Source: Deinococcus betulae (GTDB lineage Bacteria; Deinococcota; Deinococci; Deinococcales; Deinococcaceae). Taken from it: a stretch of 14,872 nucleotides of DNA. Location: the NCBI RefSeq assembly GCF_020166395.1, contig NZ_JAIQXU010000050.1, forward strand, positions 1-14,872, written 5' to 3'. A program made the translations under genes and the position numbers. Below the pieces are notes generated by a model that ran no database searches, had not been told where the DNA came from, and saw only the letters and a list, made by a program, of their open reading frames with translations. The stretch's first letter is position 1. Every line of letters begins with the position of its first letter. Positions 1 to 7,304 of this stretch are shown piece after piece.

Positions 1-153
1 GACGAACTCCACCCGCTCAACCGCCTGGTCCGGATAAATCCGTCCTGTCGCCTCGCGGCCCTCAAGGTGAAGTAGGCCCAGGGCGGCCCAGGTATAGAGG
101 GTGGCCACACTGACCTGGGTTCTGGCTGAGAGTTCGGCGGTCTTCAGTGACAT
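1..153 (-). CDS. MerR-family transcriptional regulator, N-terminal part (runs off left edge)
   Basis: The minus strand reads in frame from an ATG at 153 down to base 1, giving 51 residues that begin MSLKTAELSARTQVSVATLY. The layout is that of a MerR winged helix: helix-turn-helix 'ELSARTQVSVATLYTW', then 'GLLHLEGREATGRIYPDQAVERVEF', where typical MerR proteins have 'GLLxPxRxxxGYRxYxxxDVxRLxFI'. MerR proteins bind DNA as dimers and respond to an effector through a C-terminal domain, which lies outside this window, so the signal sensed is unknown. The usual 'TLRYYE' is 'TLYTWA' here, a departure from the commonest form. A GGGGAA stretch (158-163 on the plus-strand complement) lies just upstream as a possible ribosome binding site. 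The overlapping ATG four bases further upstream is in another frame. The ABC ATPase remnant lies 164 bases upstream on the same strand. The family call is likely, not certain, because only one domain is visible. Confidence 0.72.
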   Translation of the reverse strand, partial: MSLKTAELSARTQVSVATLYTWAALGLLHLEGREATGRIYPDQAVERVEFV

Positions 154-317
154 GCATTCCCCACAATCATTCGTCCTCACAGGGTCTCAAAAGAGTTGTT
201 CGGCGCTCATCAGGTCGAGATATCAGGGACGACCTGGCTGGCCACTGAAGAGGCCACAGCCTGTCCTCTGCCGTTCCGGCGGCCGGCTCATCCGCCGCCG
301 TGGGCAGCACCTGCACG

Positions 318-806
318 TCACGGTACGGTAGAGACTGGTTGCGTCACGCGCACGAAGGTCTGATGGCCTTCGTGCCACACCTCGTCCCCCGCATGGTGGA
401 CCAGTAGTTTCTGCCCCTGAGCGAGTTGCACGACATAGGTTACGTCATGGCCCTTGAATTCGCGGGACAGGATGGTGACCGGGCACGCCTGCGGGTCCTC
501 CGTGAACGCGAAGTGTTCCGGCCGGACACTGACTGTCACAGGACCCTCCACCTGAGCGTTCAGCAGTAGGCGGCCGAGTTGCGTCTGGGGGCTGCCGCTT
601 GACGCGATACCAGAGAGCAGATTGCTGCGGCCCAGAAAAGTAGCCACGAACTCCGTATGCGGCTGGCTGTACACCGCTTCGGGCGTGCCGATCTGCTCTA
701 TCTGGCCCCCACGCATGACGGCGACCCGGTCGCTAAAAGCCAGGGCTTCTTCCTGGTCATGGGTCACCAGCACTGCCGTCGTGCCGCCGGCCCGGACTGT
801 CGTCGA
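318..806 (-). pseudogene. ABC transporter ATP-binding protein, C-terminal remnant with TOBE domain (5' part missing)
   Basis: The frame is open from about 809 to a TGA at 318-320. It starts in the middle of an ABC ATPase at 'RAGGTTAVLVTHDQEEAL', which is the H-loop (switch His) region. The D-loop end follows ('SDRVAVMRGGQIEQIGTP'), then 'TEFVATFLGRSNLLSG' and a TOBE domain with 'VSVRPEHFAF'. This is the pattern of the PotA/FbpC/MalK group, which energises solute-binding-protein-dependent uptake at the inner membrane; the substrate cannot be read from this part. Walker A, the Q-loop, the signature LSGGQ and Walker B are all absent. A stop (TGA, 810-812) closes the frame where the ISL3 transposase remnant begins, so the gene was broken at about 795-812. 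Any 'start' inside the H-loop is not a true start. The fragment cannot bind or hydrolyse ATP. Its sequence still reads as clean coding, so the truncation may be recent. Confidence 0.85.
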
Positions 807-1699
807 CCTTCACCAGTGTGCTGCTTCCCTTTGGTCGTGGTTTCTGGTGTCACGTCGGGTTTCACAGCACGGATCACTTCTTTCCAGTGGGTACGTTCCC
901 GAAGAATCCATTCGCGGACCATGCCACTCAAATTGCACAGCAGGTGCCAACGATCCGCCACTTGAAGGGCCTGCGGAGCGGCCTCGGTGACTGCGCGGCT
1001 GTATTCGCTGGCGCGATCTCTGGTGACGATTTCGATGCCTGGATGTGCCCGGTGCCAGTCCCGCAGCACCGCAGTGCTGCGATCTTTCAGGACATCAATC
1101 ACCTGATGTCGCTCCAGGTCGACGAGTACGGTCCTACAGCTTTGCCCCTTCTGGATGGCCCAGTCATCAACCCCAAGCACCCGTGGGGTAGCAGGAGTGG
1201 GGTAGGTCCTCATCACGCGAGGAATGGCGTCTGGGCTGCCAGAATGTGAGCTTTGTGACAAAACGTGTCCGCTCGCTCCGTCCCCATGCCGAAACCCAGA
1301 TGGGCCAGGAAGGTCTGGAGTCGAGCAGTCCTACGCGCAAAACGCGGAATGTCTGCACCTTGTGCTGAAAAGGTCTGGGCGGGGCATGTGGGGTTGAGAC
1401 AGCGGAACCACGTCACTTGGATGGAAAGTCGTGTGTCCTGAGGGCCACAGGGAAAGTCGCGGGGATGGCGCCAATAATGCCCGTGAAGACGGCTGCTCGT
1501 CTGTCCGCACTGCGGACAGACCGCCTGATGAGCTCTGGTCTGAGCGGAGATGATCAACCCCGCAGACGTCAGGGAGACGGTGCTGAAGTGAAGGCCCGAG
1601 ATGCGGCAAGCCGTGCGAAGGGCCGACATCCCACAGTGTGCGCCTCACCCTAGCCTGACCACACAGAACCTTTCGTAGCAGCTTCCTTAAAACACCCCC
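800..1699 (-). mobile_element. ISL3-family insertion sequence remnant, left copy
   Basis: The element lies on the minus strand, with its 5' (transposase N-terminal) end near 1699 and its broken 3' end near 800 inside the ABC ATPase gene. The outer edge of the 5' end is set by comparison with the plus-strand copy. Read on the minus strand, both copies share 'GGGGGTRTTTTA', then 'AAGCTGCTACGAAAGGTTCT', the leader and the transposase N-terminus. Homology stops on the outer side at about 1699 here and 7305 there. Compared with the right copy, this one lacks ten bases (TCCGCACTTT) directly after GGTTCT. The 3' end of the transposase and any right terminal inverted repeat are missing, so no target duplication can be identified. 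The element is not expected to move by itself. Confidence 0.8.
810..1629 (-). pseudogene. ISL3-family transposase, frameshifted and C-terminally truncated
   Basis: Translation starts at an ATG at 1629 (MSALRTACRISGLHF) and gives the ISL3 N-terminal zinc-binding region: 'CPQCGQTSSRLHGHYWR', then 'FRCLNPTCPAQTFSAQG', four cysteines in two CxxC-like pairs. This frame ends at 1213. The catalytic part continues in another frame from about 1290: 'SPDAIPRVMR', then 'VLGVDDWAIQKGQS' (first catalytic Asp) and 'VTRDRASEYSRA' (second Asp), then 'QVADRWHLLCNL'. The switch between frames is placed at about 1262-1300, so the gene carries a small indel. The protein stops after about 165 residues of the DDE region, where the ABC ATPase remnant begins. 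The last catalytic Glu and the C-terminus are lost. ISL3 transposases are normally one open frame of about 400 residues or more, so this copy is inactive. The last ten or so residues before the stop come from the neighbouring sequence. Confidence 0.85.
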
Positions 1700-1952
1700 A
1701 GAGGTGCTGGCGCCTGTTATCAAGGCCTACCAAGTGCACAGAACCCCATGCTCATATGTGCTGACGTGCACAAAAGCTGCGCCAGGTCGTCCAGGATCGC
1801 CGCCCCATTTCTTCTGACAGGCCTCTCCAAGTATGGGATTCTGGTGAGTGGTCTGTACTGGTGGACCACTTCGTGTCTCTTGCCTTTGCATCTCTTTTGG
1901 CCCTCCTCGCCGCCTCTGAGCTGGCTCGTCCCTTCCTTCAAGGAGTTTGATT
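1700..1952. other. Region between left IS remnant and the large exported protein gene
   Basis: This 253-base stretch lies between the 5' end of the left IS remnant and the start of the large plus-strand gene, and should hold that gene's promoter and leader. I see no convincing -35/-10 pair. Both strands carry open frames, but they show no recognisable domain and overlap the start of the large gene, so I do not call them genes. A ribosome binding site for the large gene (AAGGAG, 1940-1945) lies at the end of the stretch. Confidence 0.5.
1940..1945 (+). promoter_or_regulatory. Ribosome binding site that decides the start of the large exported protein
   Basis: AAGGAG is a near-perfect Shine-Dalgarno sequence. 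Three in-frame TTG codons follow it, at 1947, 1953 and 1959. The first begins only one base after the motif, too close for normal initiation. The second lies seven bases after it, the usual spacing, and the third thirteen. The start at 1953 is therefore preferred. No ATG or GTG in the same frame fits the signal peptide. Confidence 0.65.
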
Positions 1953-4900
1953 TTGTCTTTGCGATCTTTACGTGCCCTTCAACTTCCACTGGCGACCCTA
2001 ACGGTCCTGCTCACAGTCAGTTGCAACTGGGGTGCCCCACCCTCTCCAATCGCTGCTTCACCCGCCCCCGTCCTCCCCGTCGCCCCCCGTCAGGCGGTCG
2101 CCGGGGGCCTCAATGCCACCTATGTGTTGCGGGCCGATCCACAATTCCGCTTCACTCGCCGCGAACCTGGTATCCACGCCACGGGCAACGCGACGCTCCC
2201 CTGGTCGCGTGCTGGCGGCTTTACTGCCACGTGGTCCGGTCAACTGCATGCCCCGACCAGTGAGCCCTACACGTTTTACGTCAAGGGTGACGGGCGCACG
2301 CAGGTCTACCTCAATAACGCCCCCCTGATCTCCGCCGGTCAGTCCAGCGGCACGCTCACCCTGTCGGCTGGCACCATGTATGACCTCCGCGTGGAGACCA
2401 CACAGGATGATCTTCAGCCCCGCCTCACTCTGGAGTGGTCAACCCCCACTAAGACGAGGGCCGTTGTCCCTCCCAGCGCCTTGTTCACGCGCCCTCTCAC
2501 AGCACAGACAGGGACCCTTCAAGCCAGCAGTGTCACCCTCGGGCAGAACCTTCTAGAGAACGGTGATTTCTCTGATCCTATGGGGTCAAGTACCTACGCT
2601 CCTAACTGGTCGGGCACATACAAGATTCAGGGGCCGGGTCGTGACGGCGCCGGGTCAGCGCTCCGCTTGACAGGGACGGCCGCTGCCTCAACGTATCTCT
2701 ATGATCCTCTGGAGCAAGGGGCAACCTACGCCGTCACGGTGTGGGGCAAAGCCACGACAGCCTCGGCCTGCACCGTGAAGGTGCAATTGGGTACCACCAC
2801 CGCGGCGGTCAACGAGACGTTGACCTTCACGTCCAGCACGTGGACTAAGCAGACCGTGACCGTGCAGCATCCCTTTACCACCAAGAACTTCAGCCTGTCG
2901 AGTGAAACGGCTGGGGGAGAGTGCTGGCTGGATGACGTGAGCGTAGTGGGCACCGCCGCGGCTCCCAATGTGCCGTCACCGCAGGTAAATCTGGTTCAAG
3001 AGGGCGACTTCGAGGGCACCTTAAGTGCCTGGCGTTCCAGTGACAACGGCGTGCTGCCGGTGGCCGTCCCAGGTCGCAGCGGCACAGGACAGGCGGGGTC
3101 AATCCAGGCGCTGTCAGAGGATGGCTGGAGCCAGGGCTTTAACCAAGTGATTCCGGCGAGTGCCCTGAAGCCAGAGACAGAGTACGTGCTGAAGGTCGCA
3201 GGGCGCGTAACGGCCACAGACGACGCTCTCAGCGCGCTCTGCTTTTTCCAGGGGACGAGCGCGGCCGCGACGCCTTGGTTTGATGCCTATGCGTCGTTTC
3301 CCTCGACGGCCGCTGGAATCTGGACGGATCAGGTGTTCCGATTTAAGACACCTGCACAGACTGCTGATCTGTACGTCAATCTGAACAAGATGCAGTTGGG
3401 GTTCATGCCGACGGAAGCGGCTTGCCAATTTGACGACATCCAACTAGGTGAAGTGGTGACAGGAGGCCCGCAAGAGCCTCAAGAACCAGGGGAGACCGAC
3501 GAGCCGGAACCTGTCCGGGCTATCATAGATTCTTCTATTACACCACCGACCGTACTTGCTGGGGGCGAAGTACTGTTTAGCGGAGCTGGTTCAACGGGCG
3601 AGAACCTAACCTACACATGGGACTTCGGCGATGGAACGACTGAAATAGGTGACGCTGAGGCGACAGGAGACGTCTCTCATACATATACAACGCCTGGTTA
3701 CTACACGACTAGGCTCAAGGTAACGAATCCACACAGTCCTGTACCCGTCATGTCAGAAATCAGAATCGCAGTTTTGCCTGAAGTGCACGACATGCTTAGC
3801 GCTCGGGCCATTGCTTTAGGTGAAGCGACAAGGCTTGATGTTCAGTATCCGTTGCCAGGACTTGAATATGAATGGACCCTGCCCGAGGGTCGGAAAATCA
3901 TTTCTCCTAACGCGTCATATGAGTTTAAAAGCTTGGGCTTCCATGACATCTCTTTAACGATTTATGATAGAAGGGCGGGTGTTTTTGATGAGAATGGCCC
4001 TCCTATTTTGCTGCTAGAAGACGCCAAGGTGAATGTGCAGGCCCCCGAATATGATTTGGAAGTCGCTTTCTATGGCACAGAAGAATATTGTGAGCCCAGT
4101 GGCGGCGGAGAGGTAACTAAAGCGTCAATCAATTTTAGAGCTCAGAATGATATTAAGCCAGATAGTTACTGTTTTCATTACACGGATGAAGACCTCTCAT
4201 ATTTTTCCGGTACTGCCACCTCAACTTGGGAGAAAGATCAAGAACTCGCCTCCAGTTCTAACAGTGTTACCGTCGCTGAGTACTACTGGGAATTGCCAGA
4301 CGGTACGAAGTTTCAAGGAGAAACTATACCTGCTCGGCGTGTATATGACGCAGTAAGGCAATCTGATATTCCTATCTTGACATTTAATATAAGAGATTCT
4401 TTAGGGCGAGTTTTCACGGAAGCTTTCCAAGCTGCCGCTCCGCATTATTACTGCCTTAAGGAGGATGTGCCAAGCTGTGTAGAGATTTTCACAAGCTCAT
4501 TGACTCAAAAAGATGAGTATCACCCACTCCTCAGGGTGGATGTGCCAAATAAATATACAGATGTCGTACGTAATCCAACAGACGACTTCTACGAATACAC
4601 AATCTACAGTGGATTATATTATTCCCCAAGTGCACACATATTGGTAAATGGAGTCAAAATCTCACTCTCAAGTCCTGGTTATGATTTAAGAACGGGCGGG
4701 CCTTTTGATCCTCAGGAGCCTGCAGATCAACATTTTGATGTGACCAAGTGCAGCGGCTATACGCACAAGAATCGAAATGTTCTATTTCTTAAAGCAGCGA
4801 CTACCGATCCAATATATAATAATCCAGGTAGAATTGAAGCTGGATTGAAAAATGCTTTTAAGTCAGGAATTAATATATATAAATTCAGTAACTTGTTTGA

Positions 4901-6680
4901 AAAAGGATGCAATGAATATTCTGAACCCGATCCATACGGATATGCATCAGGCGGCAGGTCACAAATTAACTACAAATTCCTCCTACCTAAATATGAGGAT
5001 ATCAGTGTTCCTAAGTTAACATTGAATATTCTTCCAGACGAGCAAGCTCCTTCAGAAAAACGTCAATTATTTGTTGATAAAGAAGGACAGCTTATTGCTC
5101 AATTTAATGTTAGCGAGAGGGATATTACGTCGGATGGAAACATAGAGATTAAAATTCCCCTCTATGCAGTAGATGCGAACGGCAATCTGGATACTGGAGT
5201 CTACGGAAGCCCCTATCTCGCGCCTAATAATGAGAACCTACTGATGGAGGGCATCGTATTTAATAGAGGTATAGCTGAAGTCGAAACAATTATTAATATA
5301 GAAAGCCTGGGTAATGGCTCAATCGATCCATCTAGATTTACGAGATATGGTCTTGATGGAAATATAAGTGAAATCAGCTTCGGTAGCCAGTCTCCTAAAG
5401 ATTTAAACAGCACCACACTGGCAATGTCTCATAAGACTGCATCTATCAATACGTTAAATAATACCGTTTTACTGCCTCAAAACCTTGCGGGAGAAACTCT
5501 TAATCGGATTTATCTGGGTGGATCGGCGAATGCACGACAGGCTATCGACAAATTTCTGAAAAATTACGATGGAAGTGTCACCAACATCGTCGTTGGATTG
5601 GCCCCCATTGTTGGAGATGGCTCCGATCTTCTCATGCAGGCATACTATGCCGCGAATCGGAAGAATGTCGATTATGTTATCGTCACTCTTGGGACAATTG
5701 GCCTCGTAATGGACGCGACCACTCTAGGCACACTTGACTTTACAGCCCCAATTAAAGCGCTTTACAAGTATGGCGGTACAACAGCCCGCGCTGTCGTCAA
5801 GGAGAGCGTAGATCGTTGGAGAACTCGCCCTATTCAAGAAAATTTCAATTCTATTAAAAATAACTATTCATTTATGATGGATGTTGCTTTAAATAAGGGA
5901 GATGTTAGAGTAGTCGGTAACGCGCTAGAGCTCGCCGTAGAAGGAAAAGGCACTCCTACTCAGGGTCTGCTGCATTTTACTTCCACCTATAATACATTCA
6001 AATCTGGGAATCTTTGGCCGAAGATCAAGGGAATTAATCAAAAGATTAAAGTAGCTAAGTATGGTATGTTTGCCCCTAAGATTTCTCAACGCATAGGGAA
6101 ATGTGGCAGCAAATGCCTATCAAGTTTTGGTCAACTCGTAAATTTATATAAAGTCAATGGACGCAGTAATATACCAACTTTAAGAAATTTTGAGGAGAGT
6201 TTCTTCAATTGTTTGATAAGACCGCAGCAGATTACGCAACAATCCAATAACTCTAAACTTTGTCTAAAAAATATGGTCTTGAGCAAGGCCAAGTTTAACA
6301 AGAAGGACCTCTGGTATGGTACATATTCTAGAAAGGGTGACGTATACGACCTAGCCGAAGAATATGACGGTGCTGTTATGACAGATTTCATTGACGACTC
6401 TGAGGAAACGTTTTTAAATGAAGAAATTATTGAAGCCTCAAAAGCTCTTTTGGATTTTCATACTTCCCAAGGCCTTCTCGTCAATTTCTCTTTAACTGGT
6501 ATACGAGATCTAAAAGAGGTTATCAACGGTACTGCGTCAACAATACCAGTAGTAACTAGAGCAGAGCTGTTGTATATTCGAGATAATTGGTCGACCATGG
6601 GAACTAAAGTCAAATGGTATCTTAATGGAAAAAATGTTGCGCCCCCATGGCAGTGGGCAGAACCTTGGGTAAAACCATGA
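1953..6680 (+). CDS. Large exported modular protein (PA14, CBM-like, PKD) with candidate C-terminal toxin domain
   Basis: The protein has 1575 residues from a TTG start chosen by the AAGGAG motif. Residues 1-24 form a signal peptide: a basic start (LRSLRALQ), a hydrophobic core (LATLTVLLTV) and a cysteine in 'LLTVSCNW'. This resembles a lipobox, though Thr at -3 is atypical. Residues 52-178 are a PA14 domain ('WSGQLHAPTSEPYTFYVKGD', closing with 'LEWSTP'). Residues 199-331 and 346-501 are two CBM4/9-like beta-sandwiches, each opening 'NLLENGDF' or 'NLVQEGDF' and closing 'CWLDDVSV' or 'CQFDDIQL'. After an acidic Pro/Glu linker comes a PKD domain (about 523-610, 'WDFGDG' at 556-561, 'HTYTTPGYY' at 576), then PKD-like repeats. 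Residues 700-1190 are not recognised. Residues 1197-1300 contain two hydrophobic stretches (1208-1233 and 1239-1260) like pre-toxin segments of polymorphic toxins. Scattered cysteine pairs, such as 1384/1388, suit an extracytoplasmic protein. The last 130 or so residues, ending 'PPWQWAEPWVKP', are a candidate effector domain with no motif I can name. Its stop overlaps the next gene by ATGA. GC content falls sharply after about 3520. Surface binding is likely; the toxin role is inferred from layout. Confidence 0.8.
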   Translation: MSLRSLRALQLPLATLTVLLTVSCNWGAPPSPIAASPAPVLPVAPRQAVAGGLNATYVLRADPQFRFTRREPGIHATGNATLPWSRAGGFTATWSGQLHAPTSEPYTFYVKGDGRTQVYLNNAPLISAGQSSGTLTLSAGTMYDLRVETTQDDLQPRLTLEWSTPTKTRAVVPPSALFTRPLTAQTGTLQASSVTLGQNLLENGDFSDPMGSSTYAPNWSGTYKIQGPGRDGAGSALRLTGTAAASTYLYDPLEQGATYAVTVWGKATTASACTVKVQLGTTTAAVNETLTFTSSTWTKQTVTVQHPFTTKNFSLSSETAGGECWLDDVSVVGTAAAPNVPSPQVNLVQEGDFEGTLSAWRSSDNGVLPVAVPGRSGTGQAGSIQALSEDGWSQGFNQVIPASALKPETEYVLKVAGRVTATDDALSALCFFQGTSAAATPWFDAYASFPSTAAGIWTDQVFRFKTPAQTADLYVNLNKMQLGFMPTEAACQFDDIQLGEVVTGGPQEPQEPGETDEPEPVRAIIDSSITPPTVLAGGEVLFSGAGSTGENLTYTWDFGDGTTEIGDAEATGDVSHTYTTPGYYTTRLKVTNPHSPVPVMSEIRIAVLPEVHDMLSARAIALGEATRLDVQYPLPGLEYEWTLPEGRKIISPNASYEFKSLGFHDISLTIYDRRAGVFDENGPPILLLEDAKVNVQAPEYDLEVAFYGTEEYCEPSGGGEVTKASINFRAQNDIKPDSYCFHYTDEDLSYFSGTATSTWEKDQELASSSNSVTVAEYYWELPDGTKFQGETIPARRVYDAVRQSDIPILTFNIRDSLGRVFTEAFQAAAPHYYCLKEDVPSCVEIFTSSLTQKDEYHPLLRVDVPNKYTDVVRNPTDDFYEYTIYSGLYYSPSAHILVNGVKISLSSPGYDLRTGGPFDPQEPADQHFDVTKCSGYTHKNRNVLFLKAATTDPIYNNPGRIEAGLKNAFKSGINIYKFSNLFEKGCNEYSEPDPYGYASGGRSQINYKFLLPKYEDISVPKLTLNILPDEQAPSEKRQLFVDKEGQLIAQFNVSERDITSDGNIEIKIPLYAVDANGNLDTGVYGSPYLAPNNENLLMEGIVFNRGIAEVETIINIESLGNGSIDPSRFTRYGLDGNISEISFGSQSPKDLNSTTLAMSHKTASINTLNNTVLLPQNLAGETLNRIYLGGSANARQAIDKFLKNYDGSVTNIVVGLAPIVGDGSDLLMQAYYAANRKNVDYVIVTLGTIGLVMDATTLGTLDFTAPIKALYKYGGTTARAVVKESVDRWRTRPIQENFNSIKNNYSFMMDVALNKGDVRVVGNALELAVEGKGTPTQGLLHFTSTYNTFKSGNLWPKIKGINQKIKVAKYGMFAPKISQRIGKCGSKCLSSFGQLVNLYKVNGRSNIPTLRNFEESFFNCLIRPQQITQQSNNSKLCLKNMVLSKAKFNKKDLWYGTYSRKGDVYDLAEEYDGAVMTDFIDDSEETFLNEEIIEASKALLDFHTSQGLLVNFSLTGIRDLKEVINGTASTIPVVTRAELLYIRDNWSTMGTKVKWYLNGKNVAPPWQWAEPWVKP

Positions 6681-7084
6681 CCCACCAGGATGATCGCATT
6701 ACTCTTATACAAATTTCTCGTGATGCACAGTTAAAATTTCTTAATTTTGAAGATGTAGTGCGGTTAGTTCTAATTTTGCACCAAGAGGAGGTTATTCTCG
6801 GAGAATGTAAATGGTCGGGCCTGAGGAGGGGGGTTAGAAATTTAGAGGCAAGTGCTCTAGGTTCTATTGCCACTTCAAATGGAGAATTCTTTAGATTGGT
6901 TGATCTTTTTGATCTTATATATGATGAAAACCTTGACACCAGAGTTGGTAGATCGACTATCGACATGTCACAAGATAAGAGTGTAATTAAAATTACAGCT
7001 CCGTTCGATGGGACCAAGAAGACCGTAAGGTTATTCGATACTAGAAATTTTATAGATGACCTTAAAATATTACTCAACATGTAG
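6677..7084 (+). CDS. Unrecognised 135-residue protein, candidate immunity protein for the upstream C-terminal domain
   Basis: The ATG at 6677 overlaps the TGA of the large gene by four bases (ATGA), so the two are probably translationally coupled. A longer reading from upstream in the same frame would overlap the large gene by about 34 bases and is less likely. The protein begins MTHQDDRITLIQISRDAQL and ends 'FIDDLKILLNM'. It has no signal peptide or membrane segment, so it should be cytoplasmic. It looks like a small alpha/beta fold: 'DVVRLVLILHQEEVILGECKW' could be a helix and strand, and 'SVIKITAPFDGTKKTVRLFD' reads as a beta hairpin. The gene is AT-rich, like the 3' half of the large gene; bases 6721-6780 contain 18 G+C of 60. 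Size, absence of export signal, overlap and matching composition are the usual marks of an immunity gene beside a polymorphic toxin. I do not recognise the family, so the role is inferred from context only. Confidence 0.68.
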   Translation: MTHQDDRITLIQISRDAQLKFLNFEDVVRLVLILHQEEVILGECKWSGLRRGVRNLEASALGSIATSNGEFFRLVDLFDLIYDENLDTRVGRSTIDMSQDKSVIKITAPFDGTKKTVRLFDTRNFIDDLKILLNM

Positions 7085-7271
7085 ATTGTCCAACTCAACA
7101 ATCCTCTATCATACGAATCATTACTCTGTTGATAAAACTCAGAATTAGATAATGCATTATGTTTATGCGGTCACTATTATGAATTCTCGGCATGTGCATC
7201 CACTCAATCAAAAATCTATTTCAGTGTAGGCGTACATCGTAGTTATTCATTACATGAACAGTGTTAATCTG
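7085..7271. other. AT-rich region downstream of the candidate immunity gene
   Basis: No open frame of note, no domain and no RNA gene were found in this stretch. It shares the low GC content of the preceding gene and ends at a GC-rich hairpin just before the right IS remnant. It is probably the 3' untranslated tail of the imported cassette. Confidence 0.5.
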
Positions 7272-7290
7272 GGGCGGCTCTTAGCCGCCC
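7272..7290 (+). terminator. GC-rich hairpin, possible transcription terminator
   Basis: GGGCGGCT and AGCCGCCC form a perfect 8-bp stem around a CTT loop. The hairpin stands out in AT-rich surroundings, 187 bases past the end of the small gene and 15 bases before the right IS remnant. Only two T residues follow (TTGG), so it is a weak intrinsic terminator on sequence alone. It might serve to end transcription of the two-gene cassette or to block read-through into or out of the IS. Confidence 0.5.
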
Positions 7291-7304
7291 TTGGCTGTCA
7301 TGAC

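Noticed and set aside
818..1249. Plus-strand open frame across the left transposase
   Set aside because: Antisense to conserved ISL3 DDE motifs on the minus strand.
764..1261. Reading the catalytic half of the left transposase as an intact separate gene
   Set aside because: It lacks the N-terminal zinc-binding region and the last catalytic Glu, and its tail is encoded by ABC ATPase sequence in another frame; it is one piece of a broken transposase.
1720..1989. Minus-strand open frame of 89 codons between the IS remnant and the large gene
   Set aside because: No domain was recognised, and it overlaps the start of the large gene. It may be chance; not enough to call a gene.
1748..2263. Plus-strand open frame upstream of and overlapping the large exported protein
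   Set aside because: It overlaps the signal peptide and PA14 coding region in another frame, and its translation (Pro/Arg-rich tail) looks non-coding. The large gene has a better ribosome binding site and clear domains.
6647..6676. Upstream in-frame ATG extending the small gene after the toxin candidate by ten codons
   Set aside because: It would overlap the large gene by 34 bases. The ATGA overlap at 6677 is the usual coupling arrangement and gives a more natural N-terminus.
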